Positions 1 through 14,500 of a stretch of 64,000 bases of DNA are shown here, piece by piece. The stretch comes from Brachyhypopomus gauderio (Eukaryota; Chordata; Actinopteri; Gymnotiformes; Hypopomidae): contig NC_135226.1 of NCBI RefSeq assembly GCF_052324685.1, forward strand, positions 20,539,645-20,603,644, in the 5' to 3' direction. Positions within the stretch are counted from its first letter, which is position 1. Each line of letters begins with the position of its first letter. The translations under genes were made by a program, and so were the position numbers. The notes beneath the pieces are model-generated. The model was not told the DNA's origin and ran no database searches. It saw only the letters and a program-made list of their open reading frames with translations.

Positions 1-32
1 AGCACCATTGCGTGCATGTGCGTTAGTGTGGG

Positions 33-35
<3 letters not shown>

Positions 36-112
<77 letters not shown>
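36..112. repeat. (AC)n microsatellite
   Basis: About 38 uninterrupted AC units in the ARHGEF12 intron beyond the PDZ exon. Confidence 0.98.
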
Positions 113-449
113 AGCAAGACAGGGAGTGCAGCTTTGGGGAGCATCAAAAACAGCGCTGTGTCGAACAGCAAGTGATACTGATGCGTTTGGACCACCGCTT
201 GCATGGTAACGTGGGACGGAGGCCAATCCCAGCGCCGCCTCCACGTGGGCGGGGCCAGAGATCGATGCGGCACTGTGCTCCATCTATTGGACGGAGCTGG
301 AAGAAGCTCGTTAACGCACCAGCTGCCGTGATGTCGATCACAATTACTGAAGCTCTTCTAGTGTGTGTGAGTGAGCCCGTCCCACACACCCCGCCGGGGT
401 GCACCTCACCGAACATCAGCTCCTCTCCTGAACTACGGCCGGGCCCTTG

Positions 450-451
<2 letters not shown>

Positions 452-529
<78 letters not shown>
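452..529. repeat. (CA)n microsatellite
   Basis: About 39 uninterrupted CA units, 90 bases from the donor of the ARHGEF12 PDZ exon. Confidence 0.98.
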
Positions 530-532
<3 letters not shown>

Positions 533-618
533 GCCACTCCTGCACCCCACCACAGGGGGGCAGCACCACTCCCTACCATGACCGTCGGATGGGGATGAAG
601 GTGTAGGTGGAGACGTAC

Positions 619-3600
619 CCTCTTTGACCAGCTGCACGAACACCGGGTTGTCTCCGCTCACGGTCAGCCCGAAGCCGTTGGCGTCTCTCTGAATAATCAC
701 ACATCTCTGAACCAGCCCTGAGAGAGACAGACAGATATAGAGGGAGGAGGACAGACTGAGGGGGCGGGGTTAAGCCTGCATTTCAATAATGACAAACATG
801 GTTTGGCAGGTGTAACAAGCGTGAGTCTGTCCAGCCGTCATCACAAGCCTACACTGGGACACTACAGGACCAGACAGAGGTACCACACGCGGACACTTCC
901 AAAGCTTTACTGAACATTAAAAACACTGCAGGACAAAATGTAGCCAACAAAGCCCAAGGAATCCACAAACAAGGAAACCTGATCATTTGATAATGAAACA
1001 CGCATCAGTTTAAGTTAATTAAAACTCAGTTAGGAACTACGTCTGTAGCAGGAGATAGCGAGGTCACGCCTGCTTCTACTGGAGACAGTAACATGGCTCA
1101 GATTCACACACTGTGCAATTCAAATGATACTGAAACTCAAGGATGAAAGTCAGACACAGCCACCATCACATCCGTCACTAGGGTGTTCTGGTCTGAAATT
1201 GTTATATCGTGAATTACTATAAACTTTATAATAAACATGAAAAATGACTAGGCTACATTTTAATCTCTTAAACAGCAAGTTAAAGATCGACATCTAACAC
1301 AGGATCCCAGTTCTGCTGATGAACCTTCAGTGTACAGCTGCACTTAATCACACTTAGACAGCATACAAAATATCAATACAGCACTATATCATGAATATCA
1401 ATACACCAATCCACAAACCCATGAACACCAACCCAGGAACACCTGAACACCAATACACCAATCCACGAACACCTGAACACTAATCCAATACACATATCAG
1501 TTTCAAATTGGTTACAGATATATAGATGCTAAGTGCAGTATCTAAAATGTCCAGCAGGTGACGGCTAAAAGACGTGACTTTAAGAGCACAGCGTTTGTCT
1601 CAGAGACACCAGGGAGGGGCGGCTGGTGTCTGTGACTTCAGCATTTTACAGCTGACGTCTGGGTGAACGTGGGTGGGAGAAAATCACATCATGTGTCTCG
1701 TATCATGACACCTGTATTATATTACATATCATATCATGAAGTTACCAGCGTGGTCCAGCCATACACACCCCTGGTTTAAGCCCAACACTTGTTGAACCTG
1801 CTGACCTGAACTGTGTCGTTAGCAGTCGGTCCACTAGAGAACAGAACCAGGGTGCTAATGGAGCAGAATGAAGGGGTCCACGACCAGCATTTGGGATATT
1901 CCTTATTAAAAAGCAGGTGTAAATGCATCCGAGATGGATTTAAATACCTACTGTTCAAACCGTCAGGAGGTGGTTTAAGATGCTTTTAGGCTAGATCTCG
2001 CTTTAGGATGACGGCCATTATCAAAGCGGCCAAGAAGACCACCGCAGGAAGTCGACTGACAGACGACATAAGTAGATTTGCATGTATTACACTAAACTTT
2101 AATCTAGTCAACTGAAAATGCATTTGACCATTTGATGTGAACGCATGCGGTTAAAATCCGTCAGGATACAGTGTGTGTGTCTAAAAACCATGGCAAAGAT
2201 GCACTTCCATCTGATACAAAAACCTGTGATGGGCTAAAAAGTTCTCGGATGGTTTGGGGCACATCTAACCAGGAGATCAGAATTAAAAAGGCATTTATAA
2301 AATCTAAGAAAAATCTAAGTGTCAGCAGAGTGATCTCTGTGCTCTTCTGAAGGACTCCGGACATCTGACGTTAAGTAACAGCTTTACAGAACTGTGTGCT
2401 GGAACTCCCAACACACTGGGAACCTTCAGAGCGTAATCACATCCATCCCGTTCCATCTGACTGGCTTTAGGGCAGAAGACCACGAGCTTCATTAAGATCA
2501 GTGAAAGTAGTGACTAACTGGAACCAGTCTGACTAACTGGAACCAGTCTGTGTCTGCTGGTCATGCTGGGAAGAATAAAGAGAGAAGTGAATCTCTGCAG
2601 TTTGGCATGATGGAGAGGAACTTCTTCCTGTACACAAGTACACAGATGGGGCAACGATACAGCCAGGGGTGGAGGCGCAGGGGTGGAGGCCCTTGGGTGG
2701 AGGCCCAGGGGTGGAGGCCCTTGGGTGGAGGCCCAGGGGTGGAGGCCCTTGGGTGGAGGCCCTTGGGTGGAGGCCCAGGGGTGGAGGCCCAGGGGTGGAG
2801 GCCCAGGGGTGGAGGACCAGGGGTGGAGGCCCTTGGGTGGAGGACCAGGGGTGGAGGCCCAGGGGTGGAGGCCCAGGGGTGGAGGACCAGGGGTGGAGGC
2901 CCAGGGGTGGAGGCCCAAGGGTGGAGGACCAGGGGTGGAGGTCCCACTTTTCCATCAACAAAGCTCCAGAGCGTTTTGCTGGTGCAGTTACTCGTGATCT
3001 CCATGAGCCTGGGAGCGTTTCCACCGGACAGCCTGATTGTGTTTGTGGAAGTGGATATTCCCCAATTTGGAAACAGAGGTCAGAATAAATTGTACTAAGC
3101 ACACAGCAGAACACACAACACTACTGCAGGTTTGGCTGGTGTCTTTGAGGCTAATGATCTGTCTGCTGTGGTTCTCGGATTTGGCAGTAAACAGGAGGAA
3201 ATGGAGTAAACAGCCTCACACGGTAAACAGCACCAGCGCCTCCTGCTGGCCACCTACGTCACAGCTTCCTTAGTTCCTGGGCAACAAGATTATGGGTCCA
3301 GAATGGCACCAATTTTTCTGGCCAAGAACCATTTTTTCCCCCGCAGTGGAAAAGTGCTAAAGGGGGGGGGGGGGGGGGGGGGGGGGCAGTAGCCCTGGGA
3401 GTGTGCTAGCATGGATCAGACCTCAGTGGGAGGGTGCTAGCATGGATCAGACCTCAGTGGGAGGGTGCTAGCATGGCTCAGACCTCAGTGGGAGGGTGCT
3501 AGCATGGATCAGACCTCAGTGGGAGTGTGCTAGCATGGATCAGTCCTCAGTGGGAGTGTGCTAGCATGGATCAGACCTCAGTGGGAGTGTGCTAGCATGG

Positions 3601-4916
3601 ATCAGACCTCAGTGGGAGTGTGCTAGCATGGATCAGTCCTCAGTGGGAGTGTGCTAGCATGGATCAGACCTCAGTGGGAGTGTGCTAGCATGGATCAGAC
3701 CTCAGTGGGAGTGTGCTAGCATGGATCAGACCTCAGTGGGAGTGTGCTAGCATGGATCAGACCTCAGTGGGAGTGTGCTAGCATGGATCAGACCTCAGTG
3801 GGAGTGTGCTAGCATGGATCAGACTTCAGTAGGAGTGTGCTAGCATGGATCAGACCTCAGTGGGAGTCTGCTAGCATAGATCAGAGCTCAGTGGGAGTGT
3901 GCTAGCATAGATCAGACTTCAGTGTTTTGTTGTTTTGCATCTTTACATCCAGGAGGAAAAGAAAGGCCTTTCGTTCCAGCCCTTTTTTTCTTTCCGTCAT
4001 GGTGAATGTTTGAATGTTATTAGGAGGAACCACCAGCCAACATGCAACCACTGCAGTGTCAGTGCACTCGACTCCGCCCCTGACTCCGCCCCTCAGACAA
4101 AGAGTGCAGCAGGGCAGGTGATGCAACAATTAGTCCTTTCAGTTCTCACATGTGGGATAAGACCAGCTACACATCCATCATGGCCCGATAAAACGCCTCT
4201 TAATTACCACCTTTATTTGTTCGTTAGCGTTCATGACAAATGCAAAGCCAGCCCCTCTCTTCAGGAAGCACCAGAGATCAAATAGGAGCATGCGACAGAG
4301 GACTAGAGGAGGAGACAGCAGTCGAGGGAGCGAAACGCCAAGGTAGAGCCATGAAGGATGGAAGATAAAAGCCTGAAGTCTCCGAGTAGCCCCGGTCTGC
4401 AGGATAAACGCATCTCAGACGCCTCCCTTGGACTCTCAGGATAAACGCTACGTGCAGTAAAACCTCCCCAGCTCAGGGGGGCGCCAGCCATGCTTGTGAA
4501 AGCCCCCCCGAAGCGGCAGACACGGAGTACGGCAAACATGCCTCACGGCCTGCAGGGGGCGCACTTTAACACTAGAACATAACACAAGCACAACATAACA
4601 CATAGGGAGTTTTCCTCTCCACTGTCGCCTTTGGCTTGCTCATTAGGGATCTGGACCCATACTATTGTAAAGCTGCTTTGTGACAACACGTGTTGTGAAA
4701 AGCGCTATATAAATAAATTTGACTTGACAAGCACCCCTAAATAAAATACAAGTGCTTTGTTTAAGCAAGCAGCCGTCTGTAGTCGCCTTTCTGCTCTCAG
4801 TTAACTTATACTGTTCCACTAAGGCAAAGAGCACCAGAAAAGCTTCCATGGAAACAACTTCAATAAACATTGACGACCCAGAATTACATGAAAAGACTTC
4901 TGAAATTACTCTTTCA

Positions 4917-4951
<35 letters not shown>

Positions 4952-7900
4952 CCTTTTATACCAAGTCTACATAGAAACAGTTTGCTTTTCTTCATGCATC
5001 CATAAACAATATGAAATCATGTCTTAAAATATGACCGGCACACTGGGTCTACATAAACACTGCAGAGATGACAATCTTCTCCCCTTCCCAGGAGCTGACG
5101 GGGGAAACCAGGAGTTTCCCATCTGTGATGAGTTTTCTGTGCCAGAAGGCAGAGTGAGAGAGATTCACCAGGGCGTTTCAGGCCCGCGAGGCTGAATCGC
5201 GAGGCGATCTTCACCAGGCCAGTGCAGGCTCACACAGAGAGAGCGTTTACCCTTACAAGAGCTCAGTGTTATGTGAGGGGAGAGAGAGAGAGAAAGAGAG
5301 AGAGAGAGGGAGAGGGGAGGGTTTAGCAAAGGTTAACCCCGTTACCTGTGGAGTCAAACTCGTGTGCAGGGGCAGTAGTGGGTTTATCACTTTTTGGCCT
5401 CTTCTCTGCGGGATGGTCTCTGCTGAGGACGCTGCTGCTTCTGTGGGCGGGAGGGAGGAGCAGAGGGGTCAGAGGTCAGCTTGAGTGCTTTCATTCATGC
5501 AGCGAACCAAGCGAGCGCACCAACGCCAGAGTCTCGGCCGGAGCGGGAAGCACCACGCCCGCCCCGCCTTTCAGAATCGAAACGCGGCATCCCGACCCAC
5601 AGCCAGGCCCCGCCCTCGCTTCCTAAGCCCCGCCCTGGCCCCGTCCCACTTCCGCAGAGCCGGTGTGAGAGCGCTCTGTTCTCCAGGGCCGCTAGAAGAG
5701 GACAGTGAGACAGATGTCCTTTGTGCGCCTGGCTGAGTGCGTCCGAGGGCTCACGTCACACCCTCGTTAACGGCCGCCGATCCCCCGCTGGGCCTCTTGC
5801 TCTTCAGGGCCGCAGGGCCTTTGTGGAACCAAGAAACCTCTGAACATCTGAAGAGCTCAGAGCAGTGGACCTGCTTAACTGCTGGCTTATATTTAAATGA
5901 AAATAACGAAGACAAATTACAGACAGACAGAGACAATACAGAGGAGCAGACGCCTCATTCAAGCCCTGTTCTCCTGTACCGAGGCAGGCTGTGCTATTCA
6001 TATGACGCTTGATAACGCCGGTCTCGCCCAGACCCAGAATAGCAATTTTACAGGGTCTAGACATTCCACCAGCTGACAGTCACCAAATACCACACTCTGT
6101 TGCCATAAAATATTGAGCATGATTGCACATATTGGAAAAACAAACCCATGAGCTAATGTCTGTTAACCGACTGGACTGAGCACTCGTGCATTATCGAGAG
6201 CTGAAGCTCTTCTGCCCACAGATGCCCCGGCCTAGCCGCTCTGGGGCAGCCCACCCACCTGAAGCAGCACTTCCTGTGGAGTGAGGGGCATTGGCACTAG
6301 TGCTGGGAGACACTTCAGAACGCTGAACACAACGCTGAACGCAAAGGACTAGCAGTTTTTCTTTTTTTTACTTTTACTTTCATTGGAAAATTCAATGCAA
6401 AAAAAATAAATCCTGAAGTTCCTGTTGCAGTCAGCCTGCTAGGCGGGTGAGGGCCCGCGTCACAAACAGCCCTCTAGGCTGTGTCAGAGGCCCACACTGG
6501 TGACACAGGATCCCTTTGAGAGCTGTCTGGAGGCCCTGAATGGGCCATTTATACGGCTGCGTGTAACACGCTCCACCGTGCCCACCCCTCCCCTCCACCC
6601 AGCCCCAAGCCTGCCGCTACAGAGGCGAAATGGAAAAGCCAGCACAAGGCGTGGGCCAGTAATGACAGTTTCCATGTGTGCCAATAATCACAGCCTTCAC
6701 GTGTGCGAATAGTCGCAGCCTTCACATGTGCAAATAGTCGCAGCTTTCACGTGTGCAAATAGTCGCAGCTTGCACGTGTGCAAATAGTCGCAGCTTGCAC
6801 GTGTGCAAATAGTCGCAGCTTGCACGTGTGCAAATAGTCGCAGCTTGTACGTGTGCAAATAGTCGCAGCTTTCACGTGTGCAAATAATCACAGCTTTCAC
6901 GTGCCTTTCCCGACCCTGTACATCACACACGGGTAACGGGGATTCAGGTGCTGGTCCTACAGGTTCACTCACACGGGTCGGCCCTCTGAGGCCGAGAAAC
7001 ACACGCACAGATGATTGGCCATCGACTGTTCACTTCAACTGCCGAGCCAATCAAAAGCCTCGCCAGTGTCTGTAGAGGTCTGAGTTACTCTACAAATCAG
7101 TGCAGAGTTCCACTAAACCAGACCGAGCTTTTACACCCACGTATCCAAGCAAGCTGAATTACTGTCAGCTTTATGATCACACAGTAGGTACAGACTGCTC
7201 ATATGCTGTAGACTGGACAGACTGCAGGCTGTGTCTGCACACAGTGCCCGTTATGCTCAGTGTTATGCAGACCCGTGTAGCCTCACGCAGTCTGGTGAAG
7301 GCTAATCGCACCGTTCCCGGCAATTCTGGGGAGCACGTGGGATTTTTATGTCTGTTCCCGACATCTATGACATAATTTTCCGATGAAGTCCACATCATGG
7401 GCAGGTGAAGCTGATCTTGGGTCAGTCCCAATGAGCCCTTCTGTGGAAAATGCTCCATGGATGAGTGAGCTGAACAGTGGTGGTGTTCCCAGTGTGTGGG
7501 TGGGACTTCCTGGCTGTGCACAGAACTTTGTGATGTATGTACTGCACAGGTCAGGACAGGGGGGGGGGGTTATACGGGAGCACAGGAACAGCCTACAGGG
7601 AAGCTAAACCACAAAGGGGGGGCAGAGAGAGAGAGACAGAGAGGGAGGGAGATCCATTAGAGCCATTACTCCATTGCTGAAACAGCCAGTGGAGGAGGGG
7701 TGAGCCTGATCACTTCAGCTGCTTTAGAGATGAAGTGATGAAGATGTAGATGTGGTGATGTAGATGTAGTGATGGAAGTTGTGCTTCACAGATCGTTGTG
7801 TGCGATTGTCCGAGCAGAGTTACTGCATTGCTATGCTGCCCACGCATACATAAATACATCACTGAAATTTGAATATTGCGATCATCTTATTCTTAGGCTA

Positions 7901-8119
7901 AGGTGACTCCAGAGTCCTGTAGAGAGAAAAGGTTTCGTTATGTCCTATTTCGTTATGTCCTTTTATGTCTTTTTTTTATGTGTTTTGTAGGGTTTCTCCT
8001 GAACGTCTCACAATGCTGCTGTTCCACTGTAGACTGGAGCACGGGCCTGTGTTCATAGAAGCAGCCGCATCATACAGGGAGCTAACAGCATGATTTATAA
8101 TTATAGGATAGGAGAGGAT

Positions 8120-8161
<42 letters not shown>

Positions 8162-8445
8162 GAGGGAGAGAGACATAGAGAGAGAGAGAGGGAAAGAGAG
8201 GGAAAGAGAGGGGAGGGGGGAGAGGGGGAGAGAGAGAGAGGGAAAGAGAGAGAGAGAAGGAGACAGAGAGAGGGGGAGAGAAGGAAAGTGAGGGAGTGAA
8301 AGAGAGAGAGAAGGGGGAGAGAGGGAGAGACAGGGAGAGTGGGAAAGAGAGGGAGCAAGAAAGAGAGAGAGGAAGACAGAGAGAGGGGGAGAGAGAGGGA
8401 AAAAGAGAAAGAGGGGGAGAGAAAGAGAGAGAGCGAGAAAGAGAG

Positions 8446-8507
<62 letters not shown>

Positions 8508-11500
8508 AGGAGAGTTCTGACTCATCTCTGCAGCCGCAGTGAGGAGAAAATGGCGTGTGTGTCCATCTTAAAGTAGCAACAAGTAATTACCCTCCCAATT
8601 ACCCCCCACACATTTCACACATTGTGCGCATCAGGATTATATCTAGATTGTCTCCATATACTGGGCTGAATCAGGATTATATCTAGATTGTCTCCATATA
8701 CTGGGCTGAAACATTCGAGATGCATTTCAAACAGATTTCAGATCAGCTCAAACCAGTTCAGGTTTAAGATGCATTTTAGCCAGATGCGATGCTAGTGTAA
8801 ATATATCAGTCTCTCTAAACCACATTCAGCAACCAGAACCACACCCAATCCGGTTCACCAGCACAAACGTGATCACAACAGCGAGGAGGTGAACTCACAC
8901 GGCTGGTCTCCTGACCCAACTTCACGCTTATCAGCCATTCTAGCCAGAATTGATCTGTGGACCATGGTGGCATTTGCTATAGATACATCCAGGGTCCCCG
9001 CTGTACTAATTAGCTTAACGAGCCATTTTCTCATCAACATCAGCTGCTGGACGCTGTGCAAACATTTGATTATCAAGGCAGCAACCATCTTTTGCATAGC
9101 GGAAAAAAAGCAGAAATCAGGGCAAACAGATGGCTGTGGTATATGAGCCGAGCTGCTTATCACACCACACACACAGCAATCGCACTTCAAACTAATCGGA
9201 GGTGCTTTTGACCACCAAGTGTAAAGGTGTGCGGATTAAATTATCATCTAAGGCCAAATCCACTTCCTATTCACCTGGGTTTGTAGATCTGTAGTGCTGT
9301 GCCGACACACCTAAACTACTAAAGGAACAAAATTCCTTGGATGAATGTGGGGACACCTGGGAAATGTAGTTCTTTACCAATATATTTGGCTATCAATTCA
9401 TTTATTTGAATGGACAGCTGGAAATCAACTGCTGCATCATGGGAAACAAACCCCTGACGTGCAGATGGGACTCCTTCAGTGGGACGGTACACTACATCAG
9501 CTATTCTACCCTCTTGCTGGGCCCAGAGAGGTTCTGTTTCTAGTGTGGAGTGGTCCTTCACCAGAGTCCCTCCTGCAGGACGTCGGTGCTCAGAGAGGTT
9601 CTGTTTCTAGTGTGGAGTGGTCCATCACCAGAGTCCCTCCTGCAGGACGTCTGTGCTCAGAGACAGACCACTGCCAGGAGGCACGAGGAGGTCCAACACG
9701 ATCCACACACATGGGGCAAGGCCAGCTACCACCCAGGCATGGCGTGTCCAATAAGAGGGCCGGTTGATGTACATTAAAGCTGGACTCTAGTTTGCTCTGG
9801 TATCACTGGGCTGAGGTAGAAACGAGTCCCTCTACGCTACCGGGCTGTTTGTTCTGCTGGATCTGGCTTGTCGTCAGTGCGGTCGCGGGACGGTGTCTTT
9901 GTGCTGCGAGACGTCGCCCCGTTCTGCCGTCTAAGTAGCTCTTTGAAGACACACTCCCTCGCCCATGTTACGTTTCAGCACACACACTTGTTGTGCAGTA
10001 ACCAATTTTAGCATGAAATGTATTCAAATTTAGCTTGAAATGATTCTTTCGCAAATGTGCATACAGAAGGCAGCTTTGTCTCCTGCTAGAGGGAAAGTAA
10101 TTATTCTCATCTTGAAATGATCTCCACACCTCTGGCAGTAGGTGGGGTAGGAAGGGTCAGATTATTTGGGTTTGACTAGACTATTGAAATTCTTAAATTT
10201 GGATACAAATGGATTATTTGGATACACATTCTCTAGCCCATATGACTGCTTCTTTTCAACATGGCACATGGACACAATGTATAGCTCATTGTAAGGTTAA
10301 AAACACGCACACGCACACACGCACACACGCACACACACACAGGAGAGAGATGTCACCTGAAGTACCTACACCACCACATTTCTGAAGCATTCTCTACTGT
10401 CCTCCTCAGAAGGTTTGATGCAGAGTCAAGTTAGCTAAGGACCTTCAGTTAGCCCGACACATTCCTCTTCATCACTCAGCCCTGCTGTCTGCACTGGTGA
10501 ACCCGACTGCCCATCTGCCCCGGGTTCTCCTGCCGCGGGTTCTCCTGCCCCGGGTGCTCCTGCCCCGGGTTCTCCTGCCCCGGGTTCTCCTGCCCCGGGT
10601 TCTCCTGCCCCTACCCCCGTGGTGGCACTGCCCCTGGAGCTGCTGTGGTTCCAGCTCAATGACTCGGGTCTTCGACGGGGTGGCGGCCGTGAGCAGTGGT
10701 GCTGGGTCGAGGGCGGGGACGAGGAGCCGTGAGGAGCCGTGAGGAGCCATGAGGAGCGTTTATGGTGCTGCAAACACCAGCTGGCAGCACCACGAGCTCC
10801 ATTTGCTCACAGCATCAGCTGTTAAAACACATTAAACCGTGATGACTGAGTAACGGCATGATCCAGTGAAGCCAGCACGAGGAAGTGTGTGTGTGTGTGG
10901 GGGGGGCGTTTGCGCAGCACGACGTGAGTGTTTGCAGGGCCAGTGACTGAGCGGGAGAGAGTCAAAGAGAAGAAGAGAGAGAAGGTAGTCGGAGGGGCCA
11001 CACGTCAGCTGAGGTTATGTCACATAAAGGCAGAAGAGTGAACCCAGCAGCACGGCGGGTGGAGGTGAAGGAGGTGGAGCCTCTGGAGGCCCGAGGGGAC
11101 CCTCACGTTCTGCTCCAGTAAGCCCAGTTCCTGCTCCATCCCTGGCCTAGAGATGCAGCTAAACCCCCTTACGCTTCATTATCCATTTCAGGTCTTTGAC
11201 ACATTCAAAGGAGTTTTAAACTCTCCTGTACAGCCGACGGAGTGTAACGGTCTGATGATCTTAATTAGCAGGATGACATTACACAGCTGCAGTCTAAAAT
11301 GAATACAGTAGCATGAGCCGGACCCAGTTCAGTAATAACAACTGAGCCTGACGTCCTTATGTCTGTTTTGTACTACAACTTTGTACTGCAACAAGACTGG
11401 AATGATTACATGAATTTGTTATTGCCAAACGCTTTGAGATTTTCTTGCCATCTAGAGCAACATTAGGTTCATCATCAAGAAGTTTAGGGGCCTTTAAGCT

Positions 11501-14500
11501 TCAGGAAGCCACAGATAGTATGAGGCCTAGTCAGTCATGTTCTCTTTCAGTGACGTTTAGGGCTGTGGTTACATTCAAATGAGCATTTAAACGCCGTTGG
11601 TGCAGAAGCTCAACACCATTTAACAAGAGACAAAAACTCGGAAAGTCTTAAGCTGTGTGAAGCAGTCAACATAACACACGCCCCCGTCAATGTAAACCAC
11701 ACCAGACATGTGCAGAGACGTTTGATTATTTCCACCGTAGAAACAGGGCTTGTGTGAGACTCATTTGGGCTTCCTAACTCCTACAGAACCTCCACTCATC
11801 AGTGGCCACCAGCCTGCAGAAGCCAAACTGGAAATAAACTCACTAATTCTGGTGCTGAATACCAAACAGAAACCACTATACTAACCAGCAGCTAGCAAAT
11901 TACAAACAAACACCTTATAAAGAAACACATTTTCAATTAAACATCTTGGGGCTTTTCCATATGATCTAAATGCTACATTAATTAGGCCTCAAATTAAATT
12001 ACCTGTGCGTTATTAATCTCTGAGGAAAATAAGATCAGATACACTTGTAGATTTATGTTGATTCAAAAATTTCAACAGGTTTAGGATCAGTTAGTATCTA
12101 CAGAGCGCTGCATAGATCTGGTGATGTAGTGGTCAAAACACATGACAGGCAGACAGTCGAGAGCAACCGTAACGTACGGCTTCTTTAACAGGGTACGGCT
12201 GCATGAGAGTGAGTCACAAAGTCAAATATCAGTGACTTGGAATCTATAGATCATGTTTCATTTCATAAAACAGAAATAAATCTAATTCTCCTTCATTTGA
12301 GATCATTAAAGTTGCTATAACTGATTTCTGGGTTTCCATCATGGTTCACCAGCCTTGTCCATAAATGGAGACCAGGTCCTGATATCCCGGCCCCGCCTTC
12401 CACAAACACGCTCTTATCCCCAGTAAACCACAAGCCTGAGCAATAAAACTAACAGCCACCGCCCTCGAGGACTTCCTGATTGGTGAATACACCCACTTCT
12501 CCTCAGTTACTGCTACTACACTGTAAAGATGTGACACTACGTTTTACACCTGTGCCACCAGCTTCCTGCAGCTTTAATGTAATCTGTACACTTGAAGACA
12601 TTGCTTTGAACACATTAAATAAAGTTATAGTTTTATCACAAATGCCCAATTCCATCATCTAAATAGCACAAACCACAACTGCATTCTTTTCTGTCTTCAT
12701 ACGATCATTAATTTACTGAATTTGAAATTTTCTTTGATTAGTTAAACATCTAATTAGCAAGACAGAAGGTCAGTATCTTGATTAGCAGGTGTAATGGTAA
12801 ATCATGACTACATAACTGGATTAGGATCTTTCGATCGTCACAGACAATTGATAAGGAAATATAGTTAGCAGATATGTGAAGTAGGTGGAATTTAATCCTG
12901 TGTGGGACATGATGAAAAGAAGGAATTTTACACACTATTTGCAAAGTAAGAATAAATGTTTTTTAATTTTGTAATAGTCATAACAGCAATATTTCCAACT
13001 TTGATACAGTACACTGAAAAGACTCAACTTGTGTTTCTACATTCAATAGCGCTGAATAGGAGTCTGACGTTTCTGCTACTCGAGTGGCGAGTGGCCACGT
13101 TTGTACTGCACCCTGTGCACGTCAACTCACCATCAAAGGGCCGAGCATGCAGGAAACATAACGGATGAGATACTGCGGAAAACGAAAATTGGCATCATCT
13201 CAAATGCTACGACTCAATAAATCAATAAACTCAATATTCACAGTGTCACTGACCCCAGTTCGTTAAAGTGGCAATTTGGCCGATACTTAAACGCCTTAGC
13301 GCCCCCCCCCCACAGTGAAAAGAACAGCTCGGCGTTGGCCGCGAGGACCAGCCTGGGCGTGTCAGACGGGAGGAGCTCGTGCGGTCTGAGCGCCACACCC
13401 TCCTTCACAAAAAGCACTTTGACAAGATGTGAGTCACCTGCTCCCAGACCTACGTGCTCATATTTACCTCAGTCAACTCCTGGTTACTAGGTGTGTGGAG
13501 AGGCTTTCAGGGCACTTTTTCCACACAGAACACGTAGGTGTGCCTCTCGCCTACAGCGAAAACCAGAGGGGGAGGGAACTGGAGATGAATGTACTACTGC
13601 GGCAGAAGACAGGCTTAAGTGGAGAGGGGGTAAGTGGAGAGGGGGCAGGGGTATGAATGGCAAAGCACCAGCCCACCCCACCTCCTTATTTCCTCTCCAC
13701 TGAGTGTTTGGAAAGACAAAGAAAACACACACACCCCCATATCACATCTGAGCAAAATGACACGAGCTCGTTTCGTTTACTGACAGGAATGGAGACCATT
13801 AAGGAGATACACCATTTCTTTGAATAAAAGTCAGTTACTTTTATACCCCTCACACTGGAGACTGAAGTTTCAAAATGTCCCATACACATTTACATTTATG
13901 GCATTTGGCAGACGCCCTTATCCAGAGCGACTTACATAGTTATCTCATTTTTATACAAGTGAGCAATTGAGGGTTAAGGGCCTTGCTCAGGGGCACCTCA
14001 GTCATGGGAATCGAACCCAGGACCCTCCGGTCACAAGACCAGTTCCCTAACCACCACGCCATGACTGCCCCTCCGCATATGACCATAGTGCCCCCCCCCC
14101 CCCCCAAAACACCAGGAAACCGGGTTCCTCCCCTCCAAACCCATCAGATGCGGGTCCATCTCCTCACCCAGCTCCATGACCAGACGGAGCAGTAGTCCAT
14201 CATCTCCTGCTTTTGTGCCTTTGGAAGAAAACGTTCACACTCTTCCTACGTCTGTCCTCTTTTCTCTACAACCTCAAATCCACTTCCTCCCTCTCCATAA
14301 CTGTTTGCCTAGATGTCAGGTTTCTCTTGGCAAGCCCAGAAGCTCCTTCAGCAACAAGGCCGCCTGTTTACCTCAGGCAATTATGCCCGAGTGGCCTGAA
14401 TAACACACTGGCTGTGGATAATGAACATGCCAGAATCTCAGTGTTGATCTACAACATAATGGTTCTTTTGCAGAAATAGAGAAAATGACAGGTAGTGGAA

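Larger units (their letters stand above)
719..5345 (-). other. ARHGEF12 intron 2
   Basis: No coding sequence found. It holds a degenerate run of CAATACACCAATCCA-like units near 1370-1500, a 15-bp minisatellite (2.67-2.94 kb), a 25-base poly-G, a 31-bp minisatellite (3.39-3.92 kb), a dispersed repeat (4.60-4.73 kb) and a CA microsatellite. Unique AT-rich sequence fills 720-2500 with nothing recognisable. Confidence 0.7.

Noticed and set aside
16..606. Open frames of HTHTHT or CVCVCV residues, here and at 45.7-46.3 kb
   Set aside because: Translations of CA/TG microsatellites; open in several frames on both strands.
2514..3114. Pro/Gly-rich open frames on both strands
   Set aside because: The 15-bp minisatellite is a multiple of three, so frames stay open by construction; no splice signals or family match.
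3389..3925. CRISPR-like array of regular repeats
   Set aside because: Units are contiguous without unique spacers, and the genome is vertebrate; the same applies to all other arrays here.
9345..9767. 140-codon plus-strand frame
   Set aside because: Half of it is the 68-bp tandem duplication; no start context, splice sites or family resemblance.
13889..14072. A functional tRNA gene
   Set aside because: A and B boxes are present, but no cloverleaf can be closed and the long tRNA-unrelated body shows it is a SINE.
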